Source: Sphaerisporangium krabiense
GTDB taxonomy: Bacteria > Actinomycetota > Actinomycetes > Streptosporangiales > Streptosporangiaceae
Direction: 5' to 3'
DNA length: 64,000 nt
Assembly (NCBI RefSeq): GCF_014200435.1
Contig: NZ_JACHBR010000001.1
Coordinates: 2,728,001 to 2,792,000 of the forward strand
This document shows positions 31,218 to 39,868 of the stretch, piece by piece; the stretch's first letter is position 1; the number at the start of each line of letters is the position of its first letter. Below the pieces are notes generated by a model, which saw nothing but the letters and a program-made list of their open reading frames with translations, was not told where the DNA came from and ran no database searches. Made by a program: the position numbers and the translations under genes.

Positions 31218-31288
31218 CCTCTGACACCCCGGTGTAGGGGTGGCGATTGGGGCGAACTCTGGCGAACCCCCGTCCGTTGGACAGGGAA

Positions 31289-31310
31289 CGGTCCGCCCTC
31301 GGGCGGACCG
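31289..31310 (+). promoter_or_regulatory. Leader hairpin upstream of terC
   Basis: CGGTCCGCC and GGCGGACCG make a perfect 9-bp stem with a CTCG tetraloop, 39 nt before the terC start. It could be an attenuator or an mRNA-stabilising stem. It does not match the manganese yybP-ykoY aptamer that precedes many terC genes. Confidence 0.45.
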
Positions 31311-31348
31311 AAATTCGGGCACGGAGCGACCGCTGGAGGAGTTCTCGC

Positions 31349-32116
31349 ATGGATTGGGTCGCCGACCCCACGATCTGGATCGGGTTCCTGACCCTGGTCG
31401 CCCTGGAGATCGTTCTCGGTATCGACAACATCATCTTCATCTCGATCCTGGCGGGGAAGCTCCCCGCCGAGCAGCGGGACAGGGCGCGCAAGCTGGGTCT
31501 CTCGCTGGCGCTGCTCAGCCGCCTGGCCCTGCTGCTGGGCCTGTCCTGGGTCGTCCGGCTGACGGAACCGTTGTTCGAGGTCTTCGGGCACGGCATATCC
31601 GGGCGAGATCTGATCTTGATCCTCGGTGGGCTGTTCCTGCTGGGCAAGAGCGTGTTCGAGATCGGCGACAGCATGGAGGGCTCTTCCGGCCACTCAGCCG
31701 GGCGGGCGGCGGCCTCCTTCGGCGCGGTGATCGTGCAGATCATGCTGCTGGACGTCGTGTTCTCCCTGGACTCGGTGATCACGGCGGTGGGCATGGTGGA
31801 CGAGCTCGGCGTCATGATCGCCGCGGTGATCGTCGCGGTCCTGGTGATGCTGGTGGCGGCGCGGCCGATCGGTGAGTTCGTCGAGCGGCACCCGAGCATC
31901 AAGATGCTGGCGCTGTCCTTCCTCGTCCTGATCGGCGTCGTGCTGATCGCCGAGGGCTTCGACCAGCACATCTCCAAGGGCTACATCTACTTCGCGATGG
32001 CGTTCTCGCTGGTCGTGGAGCTGCTGAACATCCGGGTGCGCAGGAAGGCGGGGCGGCGGCCGGTGGAGCCGCGGGAAAGCCCCGAGGAGTCCGCGGAACC
32101 GGACGCGGTGCGCTGA
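31349..32116 (+). CDS. TerC-family membrane protein
   Basis: A 255-residue polytopic protein (about seven TM helices) from ATG 31349 with GGAGGAG upstream. TerC signatures are LEIVLGIDNIIFISILAGKL and LLDVVFSLDSVITAVGM, each with the paired acidic residues thought to bind a metal. The family exports manganese (Alx/MeeF/MeeY type), notably to supply secreted metalloproteins; tellurite resistance is an older label. It is transcribed divergently from the SAM-IV operon and ends at a strong terminator. Confidence 0.92.
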   Translation: MDWVADPTIWIGFLTLVALEIVLGIDNIIFISILAGKLPAEQRDRARKLGLSLALLSRLALLLGLSWVVRLTEPLFEVFGHGISGRDLILILGGLFLLGKSVFEIGDSMEGSSGHSAGRAAASFGAVIVQIMLLDVVFSLDSVITAVGMVDELGVMIAAVIVAVLVMLVAARPIGEFVERHPSIKMLALSFLVLIGVVLIAEGFDQHISKGYIYFAMAFSLVVELLNIRVRRKAGRRPVEPRESPEESAEPDAVR

Positions 32117-32125
32117 GACCGGCCG

Positions 32126-32158
32126 GCCCCGCCCGGGAGGTGTTCTCCCGGGCGGGGC
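32126..32158 (+). terminator. Terminator after terC
   Basis: GCCCCGCCCGGGAG (32126-32139) and CTCCCGGGCGGGGC (32145-32158) form a perfect 14-bp stem with a 5-nt loop, 9 nt after the terC stop. Confidence 0.85.
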
Positions 32159-32191
32159 ACCGGCCCGACATCTGGTGCATACGATGACTTT

Positions 32192-33394
32192 GTGCACTTC
32201 GACCCATGGAACCCCGCCTTCGTCGCGCACCCCTACGACGTGTACCGCGAGCTTCGCGACCGCGCGCCGGTCAGCTTCTTCGAGCCCACCGGCCAGTGGC
32301 TGGTGGCCCGGCACGCCGACGTCAACGCCGCCCTGCGCGACCGCAGGCTCGGCCGCTCATACCTGCACGTGGCCTCGCACGAGGACTTCGGCCGCGCGCC
32401 CGAGCCCGCCTTCCAGGAGCCGTTCTGGCGCGTCATCCGCGCCGGCATGCTGGACGTCGAGCCTCCCGTCCACACCCGGCTGCGCCGCCTCGTCTCCAAG
32501 GCGTTCACCCCGCGCATGGTGGAGGAACTGCGTCCCCGCGTACGGCGCGTCGCCCGCGAGCTGGTGGCCGCGTTCGTCGAGCGCGGCGGCGGCGACCTGA
32601 TCGGCGAGGTGGCCGAGCCGCTGCCGGTGACGGTGATTGCCGAGATGCTGGGCGTGCCCGAGTCCGACCGCCACCTGCTGCGCCCCTGGTCGGCCGACAT
32701 CTGCGGCATGTACGAGCTGAACCCCTCGGTGGAGGTCCAGCACACCGCGGTGCGGGCCGCGTCGGAGTTCTCGGACTACCTGTCCGGGCTCGCCGCCGCC
32801 CGCCGCGCCGACCCCGGCGACGACCTGATCAGCGCGCTGGCCCAGGTCGCCGACGAAGGGGACAGGCTGACCGAGGAAGAGCTCATCGGCACGTGCGTGC
32901 TGCTGCTGAACGCCGGGCACGAGGCCACGGTCAACGTCACCGCCAACGGCTGGTGGGCGCTGTTTCGCAACCCGGCCGAGCTGGAGCGGCTGCGCGCCGA
33001 CCCCTCGCTGCTGCCCACGGCGGTGGAGGAGCTGATGCGCTACGACACCCCGCTGCAGATGTTCGAGCGGTGGGCGCTCCAGGACGTCACCATCGGCGGG
33101 GTGGACATCCCCAAGGGGGTGGAGGTGGCCCTGCTGTTCGGCTCGGCCAACCACGACCCCGAGGTGTTCGACGACCCGGAGCGGCTGGACGTGGGCCGTG
33201 CGGACAATCCGCACATCTCATTCGGGGCGGGCATCCACTTCTGCCTGGGCGCGCCGCTGGCCCGGGTGGAGCTGATCGAGTCGTTCGGCGCCCTGCTCGC
33301 CGCGGCGCCCGGACTCGAACTCGCCGAGGAGCCGTCCTGGAAGCCCAACTTCGTGATCCGCGGCCTGGAGTCGCTGAAGGTCACCACGGGCTGA
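32192..33394 (+). CDS. Cytochrome P450
   Basis: A 400-residue soluble class I P450. The haem-binding loop FGAGIHFCLGAPLA places the thiolate Cys at 351. The I-helix oxygen-activation motif is LLLNAGHEATVN, and the K-helix ExxR is in VEELMRYDTP. The substrate is unknown. The sequence resembles the CYP107/CYP105-like bacterial groups, but no subfamily is claimed. GTG 32192 lies 6 nt after TACGAT (32180-32185), implying a leaderless mRNA. No ferredoxin or ferredoxin reductase gene is adjacent, so redox partners must come from elsewhere. It stands alone between the terC terminator and a convergent methyltransferase. Confidence 0.95.
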   Translation: MHFDPWNPAFVAHPYDVYRELRDRAPVSFFEPTGQWLVARHADVNAALRDRRLGRSYLHVASHEDFGRAPEPAFQEPFWRVIRAGMLDVEPPVHTRLRRLVSKAFTPRMVEELRPRVRRVARELVAAFVERGGGDLIGEVAEPLPVTVIAEMLGVPESDRHLLRPWSADICGMYELNPSVEVQHTAVRAASEFSDYLSGLAAARRADPGDDLISALAQVADEGDRLTEEELIGTCVLLLNAGHEATVNVTANGWWALFRNPAELERLRADPSLLPTAVEELMRYDTPLQMFERWALQDVTIGGVDIPKGVEVALLFGSANHDPEVFDDPERLDVGRADNPHISFGAGIHFCLGAPLARVELIESFGALLAAAPGLELAEEPSWKPNFVIRGLESLKVTTG

Positions 33395-33463
33395 CCCGCG
33401 CGTCCCCGAAGGCGCGGCTCACGTCATGGCCGGACGGGCGGTGGTGGTGTGCCCTGGGCCGGC

Positions 33464-34429
33464 TCACGGCCTGCCCTGGGCGAGCCAGCCGAAGCCGCCG
33501 AGGCCCGCCGGGTCGATCAGCTCGGCGTCCTCGGACGCCCGCGTCAGCGCCCTCAGGTAGCCGCCGGGATCGGTGGACGCCAGGCTCAGCGGCGGACGCC
33601 GGCCGGTGACCCCGAGATCGCGCAGCGCGCGTCGTTGCGTGGTCAACGTTGTGGATATCGCGCCCGCCCGCTCGCCCGCCGCCGCGCACGCGTCCAGCGC
33701 CACGTGCGCGGTGATATCGCAGGATCCGTCGGGTATCGGCGGCACCCAGGTCCCGTCGCGGTACCCCGTCAGCGTGCCGTACGGCGGCCGGTTATCCACA
33801 GGGTGTGCATAATCGGCCGCCACCGCCACCCCCCGCGACAGCCGGGAGATCACCCCGGCCCACGCCTCGTCGCGCGGCCTGCCGATCTCGGCGCGCAGGC
33901 CCGTCGCGGCGAGCGGCCACCAGCGCTCCAGCCACCGCAGGTCGGGCTCCTCCGGCGGGCCGTCCAGCCGCTCCTCGCCCGTCCCGGGATCGACCAGGAC
34001 CAGCCGCGGCCCCTCGGGCGTCTGCTCGGCGACGTCGAGCGGCACGTTGTCCAGCCACTCGTTCGCCACCACCAGCCCGGTGATCTCCTCAGGGAGCGCG
34101 GGCGTCCAGGCGACGGCCTCGGGCAACCCCTCGGGGCGCGGGGACAGATCGACGGCCGTCACCCGCAGCCGCCGCGCGAGGCCGGGCTCGCACGCGCGCA
34201 GCACCTCGGTCACGAGCGCGCCGTCGCCCGAGCCGACGTCCACGAGGTCGAGCGGGTCGGGACGGCCCAGGTCGTCGTCCACCCGGGTCAGCAGGCGCAG
34301 CACCGCGGCGGCGAACGCGGGGGAGGCGCCGACCGAGGTGCGGAAGTGGCCGGAGGGCCGCTCGCGCATGTAGAACCCGTCCGCGCCGTACAGCGCGCGC
34401 CGGAAGGCCTCCCGCCAGGTCACCCACAC
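33464..34429 (-). CDS. MidA-type class I SAM-dependent methyltransferase
   Basis: A 321-residue protein of the MidA/NDUFAF7 (DUF185) family. The start region VTWREAFRRALYGADGFYM and SGHFRTSVGASP are family hallmarks. LDLVDVGSGDGALVTEVLRA is the SAM-binding GxGxG, and VVANEWLDNVPLDV is the conserved post-motif. The eukaryotic homologue methylates an arginine in complex I NDUFS2 (the NuoD equivalent), which is intriguing with an orphan nuoD 4 kb away. GTG 34429 is chosen because TAACGT (34443-34438, minus) lies 8 nt upstream. Confidence 0.88.
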   Translation of the reverse strand: MWVTWREAFRRALYGADGFYMRERPSGHFRTSVGASPAFAAAVLRLLTRVDDDLGRPDPLDLVDVGSGDGALVTEVLRACEPGLARRLRVTAVDLSPRPEGLPEAVAWTPALPEEITGLVVANEWLDNVPLDVAEQTPEGPRLVLVDPGTGEERLDGPPEEPDLRWLERWWPLAATGLRAEIGRPRDEAWAGVISRLSRGVAVAADYAHPVDNRPPYGTLTGYRDGTWVPPIPDGSCDITAHVALDACAAAGERAGAISTTLTTQRRALRDLGVTGRRPPLSLASTDPGGYLRALTRASEDAELIDPAGLGGFGWLAQGRP

Positions 34430-34567
34430 GGCATCGGACGTTACCAACCAGGACGCCGGGCGCGGATCGAGCGGCCGGGGGAGCCGGGCGGCGATGACCG
34501 GAGGGGCGCCCGTTACGCTGGGGCGTCTGAGGCTGATACGTCGAACGTGAACGGGAACGGGAACGTG

Positions 34568-35458
34568 ATGCGGACAAGCGACCGCCCGGGGCGCCTCGCG
34601 GTCGGCGTCGTCGGCGCCGGGCGGGTGGGCTCGGTGCTCGGCGCGGCGCTCGCCCAGGCCGGGCACCACGTGACGGGGGCGGCCGGGGTCTCCGAGGCCT
34701 CGGGCCGCCGGGCCGCCGACCGTCTCGGCGTCTCTCTCTCCCGGCCGGACGACGTCATCCGCGACGCCGAGCTCGTGCTGCTCACCGTGCCCGACGACGT
34801 GCTGCCCGGCCTGGTCTCCGGCCTCGCCGCGACAGGCGCCGACCTGCGCGGCAAGATGCTCGTGCACACCAGCGGCGCCTACGGCCTCGGCGTGCTCGAC
34901 CCCGCGACGGCCGCGGGCGCGGTGCCCTTCGCGCTCCACCCCGTGATGACGTTCACCGGCAGGGACGACGATCTGCGCCGCGTCGAGGGCTGCTCGTTCG
35001 GCGTCACCGCGCCCGAGACGCTCAGGCCGGTCGCCGAGGCCCTGGTCATCGAGATGGGCGGCGAGCCGGTGTGGATCCCCGACGAGGACCGCCCGCTCTA
35101 CCACGCGGCCCTGGCGGGGGCCGCCAACCACATGGTCACGCTGATAGCCGAGTCCCAGGAACTGCTGAGGAAGATCGGGGTGGAGCACCCGGGCCGCATG
35201 CTCGGCCCGCTGCTCGGGGCCGCCCTGGACAACGCGCTGCGCCTCGGCCTGTCCGGGCTCACCGGGCCGGTCGTGCGCGGCGACGCGGGCACCGTGCGCA
35301 AGCACGTGGACGCGCTGATCGTCGCCGCGCCCGAGGCCGCCGACGCCTACATCGCCCTCGCCAGGCTCACCGCCGACCGCGCGCTCGCGGCCGGGCTGCT
35401 CAAACCCGAGACGGCCGAGCGGCTGCTCGACGCCCTCGGCGGCAACACGTGGACATGA
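34568..35458 (+). CDS. Rossmann-like/DUF2520 protein
   Basis: A 296-residue protein. VGVVGAGRVGSVLGAAL is an NAD(P)-binding GxGxxG, and LVLLTVPDDVLPGLVSGL plus LVHTSGAYGLGVL resemble ketopantoate or hydroxyacid dehydrogenases. The C-terminal half (HAALAGAANHMVTLIAESQELL) is DUF2520. It lies directly before panC, as in many actinobacteria that lack a classical panE, so a role as ketopantoate reductase or related oxidoreductase is suspected but unproven. The start is ATG 34568 (GGGAACG upstream). Confidence 0.88.
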   Translation: MRTSDRPGRLAVGVVGAGRVGSVLGAALAQAGHHVTGAAGVSEASGRRAADRLGVSLSRPDDVIRDAELVLLTVPDDVLPGLVSGLAATGADLRGKMLVHTSGAYGLGVLDPATAAGAVPFALHPVMTFTGRDDDLRRVEGCSFGVTAPETLRPVAEALVIEMGGEPVWIPDEDRPLYHAALAGAANHMVTLIAESQELLRKIGVEHPGRMLGPLLGAALDNALRLGLSGLTGPVVRGDAGTVRKHVDALIVAAPEAADAYIALARLTADRALAAGLLKPETAERLLDALGGNTWT

Positions 35459-35501
35459 CGGCCGGGCCCGGCGCCCGGCCCGCGTACCGAGGAGGCGACG
35501 C

Positions 35502-36389
35502 GTGGACGTGATCGTCGCGCATGACCGCTCCGAGCTCCTCGCGGCCCGCGCCGCGCTCGGCATCGGCGAGGACGGCGCCTCCGCGCGGCCGGGTGGCCAG
35601 GACGCCCTCGCCCTGGTGCCGACCATGGGCGCGCTGCACGAGGGGCATCGCGCGCTGATCCGCCTGGCCCGCGAGCGGGCCGAGCACGTCGCGGTGAGCA
35701 TCTTCGTCAACCCGCTCCAGTTCGGGCCGAACGAGGATCTCGCCCGCTATCCCCGGACGTTCGACGCCGACCTGGAGGTGTGCGCGGCCGAGGGCGTGCG
35801 CGTGGTCTTCGCCCCCTCCGCCGGCGAGATGTACCTCCCCGACCGCCAGGTCGGCGTCTCGGCCGGCCAGATGGGCACGATCGTGGAGGGCGCGTTCCGC
35901 CCGGGCCACTTCGACGGCGTGCTGACGGTCGTGCTGAAGCTCTTCAACCTGGTCGCGCCGGACGTCGCCGTGTTCGGGCGGAAGGACGCCCAGCAGCTCG
36001 CGCTGATCCGCCGCATGGTCGCCGACCTGAACCTGCCGATCACGATCGTCGGCGCGCCGACCGTGCGCGAGCCCGACGGGCTGGCCCTGTCCAGCCGGAA
36101 CCGCTACCTGTCCGAGGCCGACCGCGTCACCGCCCTGTCGCTGTCGGCGGCGCTGCGCGAGGGCGCGGCACACAGGCGCCCCAAGGACATCCTGCACGCC
36201 GCGCACGCCGTCCTGGACGCCGCGGCCGAGGCCGACCCTCCGCTCGCGCTGGACTACTGCAGCCTGGTCGATCCCGCGACGTTCGCCGCCGTCGGCGACG
36301 GGCACCAGGGGGAGGCGGTGCTCGTCGTGGCGGGACGGGTCGGCGCCACCCGCCTGATCGACAACGCGGTGCTCACCCTGGCCCCGTAA
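35502..36389 (+). CDS. panC: Pantothenate synthetase
   Basis: A 295-residue enzyme joining pantoate and beta-alanine with ATP. Motifs are VPTMGALHEGHRALI (HxGH equivalent), VSIFVNPLQFGPNEDL, RPGHFDGVLTVVLKLFN, FGRKDAQQ and LSSRNRYLS (KMSKS-like). GTG 35502 follows GAGGAGGCGACGC. A short insertion rich in Gly/Asp/Ala (GIGEDGASARPGGQD) lies before the first motif. It works with coaX downstream in CoA synthesis. Confidence 0.96.
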   Translation: MDVIVAHDRSELLAARAALGIGEDGASARPGGQDALALVPTMGALHEGHRALIRLARERAEHVAVSIFVNPLQFGPNEDLARYPRTFDADLEVCAAEGVRVVFAPSAGEMYLPDRQVGVSAGQMGTIVEGAFRPGHFDGVLTVVLKLFNLVAPDVAVFGRKDAQQLALIRRMVADLNLPITIVGAPTVREPDGLALSSRNRYLSEADRVTALSLSAALREGAAHRRPKDILHAAHAVLDAAAEADPPLALDYCSLVDPATFAAVGDGHQGEAVLVVAGRVGATRLIDNAVLTLAP

Positions 36390-36482
36390 ACGGGGGCGCC
36401 GCGGGTCGGGTACCTTGGGCTCTCACCTGCGACAACACCGTTCGTCCCACCCCTCTCCGCCCCACCTTCGCCTCATCGTTTA

Positions 36483-36497
36483 TCGTCATCTTGACGA
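36483..36497. promoter_or_regulatory. Palindromic operator upstream of nadBC
   Basis: TCGTCA-TCT-TGACGA is a perfect 6-bp inverted repeat with a 3-nt centre, ending 16 nt before ATG 36514. The GTCA-N3-TGAC core resembles sites described for NAD-responsive NrtR repressors, which control nad genes in other bacteria. That link is an inference. Confidence 0.5.
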
Positions 36498-36513
36498 AAT
36501 GAGGGGAGTATCC

Positions 36514-39054
36514 ATGTCCCACCCGCCCATCCCCCGGCGGCTCACCGCACCCGCGCCCGGCTGGACCGCGCGCGCCGACGTCGTCGTCGTCGGGTCCGGC
36601 GTCGCGGGCCTCACCGTGGCCCTGCGCCACGCCGAGCTCGTCCCGGACGCCAAGGTCCTCGTGGTCACCAAGGACGTGCTGTCCGCCGGATCCACGCGCT
36701 GGGCCCAGGGCGGCATCGCCGCCGTGCTCGACCCGGCGGACTCCCCGGAGGAGCACCTCGGCGACACGCTCGTCGCCGGCGCCGGCCTGTGCGACCTGCC
36801 CGCCGTCCGTACTCTGGTCACCGAGGGGCCGCCCGCGCTGCGGCGGCTCATGGCGCACGGCGCCCGCTTCGACAGGGACCCCGCCGGCGACCTCCAGCTC
36901 ACCCGGGAGGGCGGGCACCACCGCAACCGCATCGTCCACGCCGGCGGGGACGCCACCGGCGCCGAGGTCCAGCGCGCCCTGATCGAGGCCGTGCGCGCCA
37001 CGGGCCGTATCGAGATCATCGAGCACGCCCTGGTCCTCGACCTGCTCAAGGACGCCGCCGGCGCCGCCTGCGGGATCACCCTGCACGTCATGGGCGAGGG
37101 CGCGCGCGACGGCGTGGGCGCGGTGCGCGCGGACGCCGTCGTCCTCGCCACCGGAGGCATGGGCCAGGTCTACGCGGCCACCACCAACCCGCTGGTCTCC
37201 ACCGGGGACGGCGTGGCGCTCGCCCTGCGCGCCGGGGCGGTCGTGCGCGACCTGGAGTTCGTCCAGTTCCACCCCACCGTGCTGTGGCTCGGCCCCGGCG
37301 CCACCGGCCAGCAGCCGCTCGTCTCCGAGGCCGTGCGCGGGGAGGGCGCGGTCCTGCTCGACGACGCCGGCGAGCGGTTCATGCGCGGCGTCCACGAACT
37401 CGCCGAACTCGCGCCCCGCGACGTCGTCGCCAAGGCGATCATGCGCAGGATGCTGGAGACCGGCGCGGAGCACGTCCACCTCGACGCGCGGCACTTCGGC
37501 GAGGAGATGTGGCGCACCCGCTTCCCCACCATCTACGCCGTGTGCCGCGAGCACGGCATCGACCCGGTCCACGAGCCGATCCCCGTCGCGCCCGCCGCCC
37601 ACTACGCCAGCGGCGGCGTCCTCACCGACCCCCGCGGCCGCACCAGCGTCCCCGGCCTGTACGCCTGCGGCGAGGTCGCCTGCACGGGCGTGCACGGGGC
37701 CAACCGCCTCGCCTCCAACTCCCTGCTGGAGGGCCTGGTCTTCGCCGAGCGCATCGCCGCCGACCTCGCCGCCACCCGGTGGACCCCCGGCGAGCCGGTG
37801 GACGACGGCCGCCCCTCCGGGCTCGTCGACCCCCGGGCGCGGGCGCGCGTCCAGGGCCGGATGAGCGCGGGCGCGAGCGTCCTGCGCGGCGCCGAGAGCC
37901 TGTCGGAGGTCGCCAGGGGCCTGCTGGACGCCCGCTGGACCCCGGTGGCCGTGGAACCCTGCATGGAGGCCTGGGAGGCCACCAACCTGCTCACCGTGGC
38001 CACCGCGCTCGTCGCGGCGGCCGGCGCCCGCCAGGAGACCCGCGGCTCCCACTGGCGCGAGGATTTCCCCGAGCGAGACGACGCCCGATGGCTCGGGCAC
38101 CTGGACCTGACCCTGGGCGAGGAAGGACTGACCATGACCTACCGGCGGCACGACGACGGCAGGGCGGCGAGCGCGCTCGGCGAGAACCTGGAGGCCGACC
38201 TGGCGCTGGCGGGCCTCGACCCCGAGGCGGTGGCCGCGGTGGTCGCCGCCGCACTCGCCGAGGACCTCGCGGAGGAGGGCGACGTCACCACGATCGCCAC
38301 CGTCCCCGCCGGCAGGACGGCCGTCGCCGACGTCGTGGCCCGCGCCGACGGCGTGGTGGCCGGCCTGCCCGTCGCCGAGGCGGTGTTCGCCGCCGCCTCC
38401 TCGGGACGGCTGAGCGCCGAGCGTCACGTCAAGGACGGCGAGCGGGTGGCGCGCGGCGACGTGCTGATGACGGTCACCGGCCCGGCCCGCGACCTGCTGA
38501 CCGCCGAGCGCACCGCGCTCAACCTGCTCACCCACCTGTCGGGGATCGCCACGCTGACCCACCGCTGGGTGCGGGCCGTGAACGGCGCCAAGGCCCGCGT
38601 GCGGGACACCCGCAAGACCATCGCGGGGCTGCGCGCCCTGGAGAAGTACGCCGTCAGGTGCGGCGGCGGGACCAACCACAGAATGTCCCTTTCGGACGCG
38701 GCCTTGATCAAGGACAATCACGTGGTGGCGGCGGGTGGGGTCGCCGAGGCGTTCCGCGCGGTACGGCAGGCGTACCCCGGACTGCCGATCGAGGTGGAGA
38801 TCGACCGGATCGACCAACTCGAACCCGTGCTGGCGGAAGGGGCGGAGGAGATCCTGTTGGACAACTTCACCGTCGAGGACCTGGCGCTGGCCGTACGCCT
38901 GGTGGACGGCAGGGCGCGCCTGGAGGCCAGCGGCGGTCTCACGCTGGAATCCGCGCGTGAAGTGGCGGAAACCGGTGTTGACTACCTAGCCGTGGGGGCT
39001 CTGACCCACTCCGCCCCCGCGCTCGACCTCGCTCTGGACCTTCGGGGGGCTTGA
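36514..39054 (+). CDS. nadBC: Fused L-aspartate oxidase / quinolinate phosphoribosyltransferase
   Basis: One 846-residue frame joins two enzymes of de novo NAD synthesis. Residues 1 to about 540 are NadB: FAD motif VVVVGSGVAGLTVALRH, STRWAQGGIAAV, EFVQFHPTVL, HYASGGVLTD and GANRLASNSLLEGLVF. About 555-846 are NadC: LAEDLAEEGDVTTIATV, TALNLLTHLSGIATLT, VRDTRKTIAGLRALEKYAV and EILLDNFTVEDL. NadB oxidises aspartate to iminoaspartate; NadC turns quinolinate into nicotinate mononucleotide. No stop separates them, but ATG 38134 (residue 541) has GAGGAAGGA 7 nt upstream, so free NadC may also be made. ATG 36514 follows GAGGGGA. No nadA is in the window. It overlaps coaX by one base. Confidence 0.93.
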   Translation: MSHPPIPRRLTAPAPGWTARADVVVVGSGVAGLTVALRHAELVPDAKVLVVTKDVLSAGSTRWAQGGIAAVLDPADSPEEHLGDTLVAGAGLCDLPAVRTLVTEGPPALRRLMAHGARFDRDPAGDLQLTREGGHHRNRIVHAGGDATGAEVQRALIEAVRATGRIEIIEHALVLDLLKDAAGAACGITLHVMGEGARDGVGAVRADAVVLATGGMGQVYAATTNPLVSTGDGVALALRAGAVVRDLEFVQFHPTVLWLGPGATGQQPLVSEAVRGEGAVLLDDAGERFMRGVHELAELAPRDVVAKAIMRRMLETGAEHVHLDARHFGEEMWRTRFPTIYAVCREHGIDPVHEPIPVAPAAHYASGGVLTDPRGRTSVPGLYACGEVACTGVHGANRLASNSLLEGLVFAERIAADLAATRWTPGEPVDDGRPSGLVDPRARARVQGRMSAGASVLRGAESLSEVARGLLDARWTPVAVEPCMEAWEATNLLTVATALVAAAGARQETRGSHWREDFPERDDARWLGHLDLTLGEEGLTMTYRRHDDGRAASALGENLEADLALAGLDPEAVAAVVAAALAEDLAEEGDVTTIATVPAGRTAVADVVARADGVVAGLPVAEAVFAAASSGRLSAERHVKDGERVARGDVLMTVTGPARDLLTAERTALNLLTHLSGIATLTHRWVRAVNGAKARVRDTRKTIAGLRALEKYAVRCGGGTNHRMSLSDAALIKDNHVVAAGGVAEAFRAVRQAYPGLPIEVEIDRIDQLEPVLAEGAEEILLDNFTVEDLALAVRLVDGRARLEASGGLTLESAREVAETGVDYLAVGALTHSAPALDLALDLRGA

Positions 39055-39836
39055 TGCTGCTCACGATCGACGTCGGCAACACCCACACCGTGCTGGGACT
39101 CTTCGAGGGTGAAGAGGTCATCGAGCACTGGCGCCTCGCCACCGACGCGCGGCGCACCGCCGACGAGATCGCGGTCGTCCTGCAGGGGCTGCTCGGCCAG
39201 AGCCCCCTGCTCAAGGGCGCCGACATCAGCGGCATCGCCATCTGCTCCACCGTCCCGTCCGTGCTCAACGAGATGCGCGAGATGTGCCGGCGTTATTACG
39301 GCGACGTGAACGCCGTCATCGTCGAGCCGGGCGTGCGCACCGGGGTCCCCGTGCGCATGGACAACCCCAAGGAGGTCGGCAGCGACCGCATCGTCAACGC
39401 GCTCGCCGCCATCACCCTCTACGGCGGGCCCTGCGTGATCGTCGACTTCGGCACCGCGACGTCCTTCGACGCGGTTTCGGCCAAGGGCGAGTACGTCGGG
39501 TCCGTCACCGCCCCCGGGATCGACATCTCCGTGGACGCCCTGGCCGCGGCGGGCGCGCAGCTGCACAAGGTGGAACTGGTGCGCCCCCGCTCGGTGATCG
39601 CCAAGAACACCGTCGAGGCCCTGCAGGCCGGCATCATCTACGGCTTCGCCGGCCAGGTGGACGGCATCGTCGAGCGCATGGCCCCCGAGCTGGCCACCGA
39701 CCCCGACGACGTCACGGTGGTGGCCACCGGGTCGCTCGCCTCGCCGGTCGTGGACGAGGCCCGCTCGATCGACGTCCACGAGCCGTGGCTGACGCTCATC
39801 GGCCTGCGGCTGATCTACAACCGCAACACCAACTGA
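39054..39836 (+). CDS. coaX: Type III pantothenate kinase
   Basis: A 260-residue ASKHA-fold kinase phosphorylating pantothenate, the first CoA-committed step; it is insensitive to CoA feedback. Motifs are LLTIDVGNTHTVLGLF (phosphate 1), GSDRIVNALAA, VIVDFGTATSFDAV (phosphate 2) and PGIDISVDALAAAGAQL. ATG 39054 overlaps the nadBC stop (TGATG), giving translational coupling of NAD and CoA synthesis genes. It ends at a strong hairpin. Confidence 0.96.
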   Translation: MLLTIDVGNTHTVLGLFEGEEVIEHWRLATDARRTADEIAVVLQGLLGQSPLLKGADISGIAICSTVPSVLNEMREMCRRYYGDVNAVIVEPGVRTGVPVRMDNPKEVGSDRIVNALAAITLYGGPCVIVDFGTATSFDAVSAKGEYVGSVTAPGIDISVDALAAAGAQLHKVELVRPRSVIAKNTVEALQAGIIYGFAGQVDGIVERMAPELATDPDDVTVVATGSLASPVVDEARSIDVHEPWLTLIGLRLIYNRNTN

Positions 39837-39847
39837 CGTTCCGGCCG

Positions 39848-39868
39848 GGCGCCCCGGCCCGGGGCGCC
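39848..39868 (+). terminator. Terminator after coaX
   Basis: GGCGCCCC (39848-39855) and GGGGCGCC (39861-39868) form a perfect 8-bp stem with a 5-nt loop, 12 nt after the coaX stop. Confidence 0.7.

Noticed and set aside
31201..31348. yybP-ykoY manganese riboswitch before terC
   Set aside because: Only one simple hairpin is present; the conserved aptamer loops are absent.
36415..36513. N-terminal extension of nadBC from an upstream start
   Set aside because: It crosses the palindrome and promoter region; ATG 36514 has a good RBS and fits the NadB family start.
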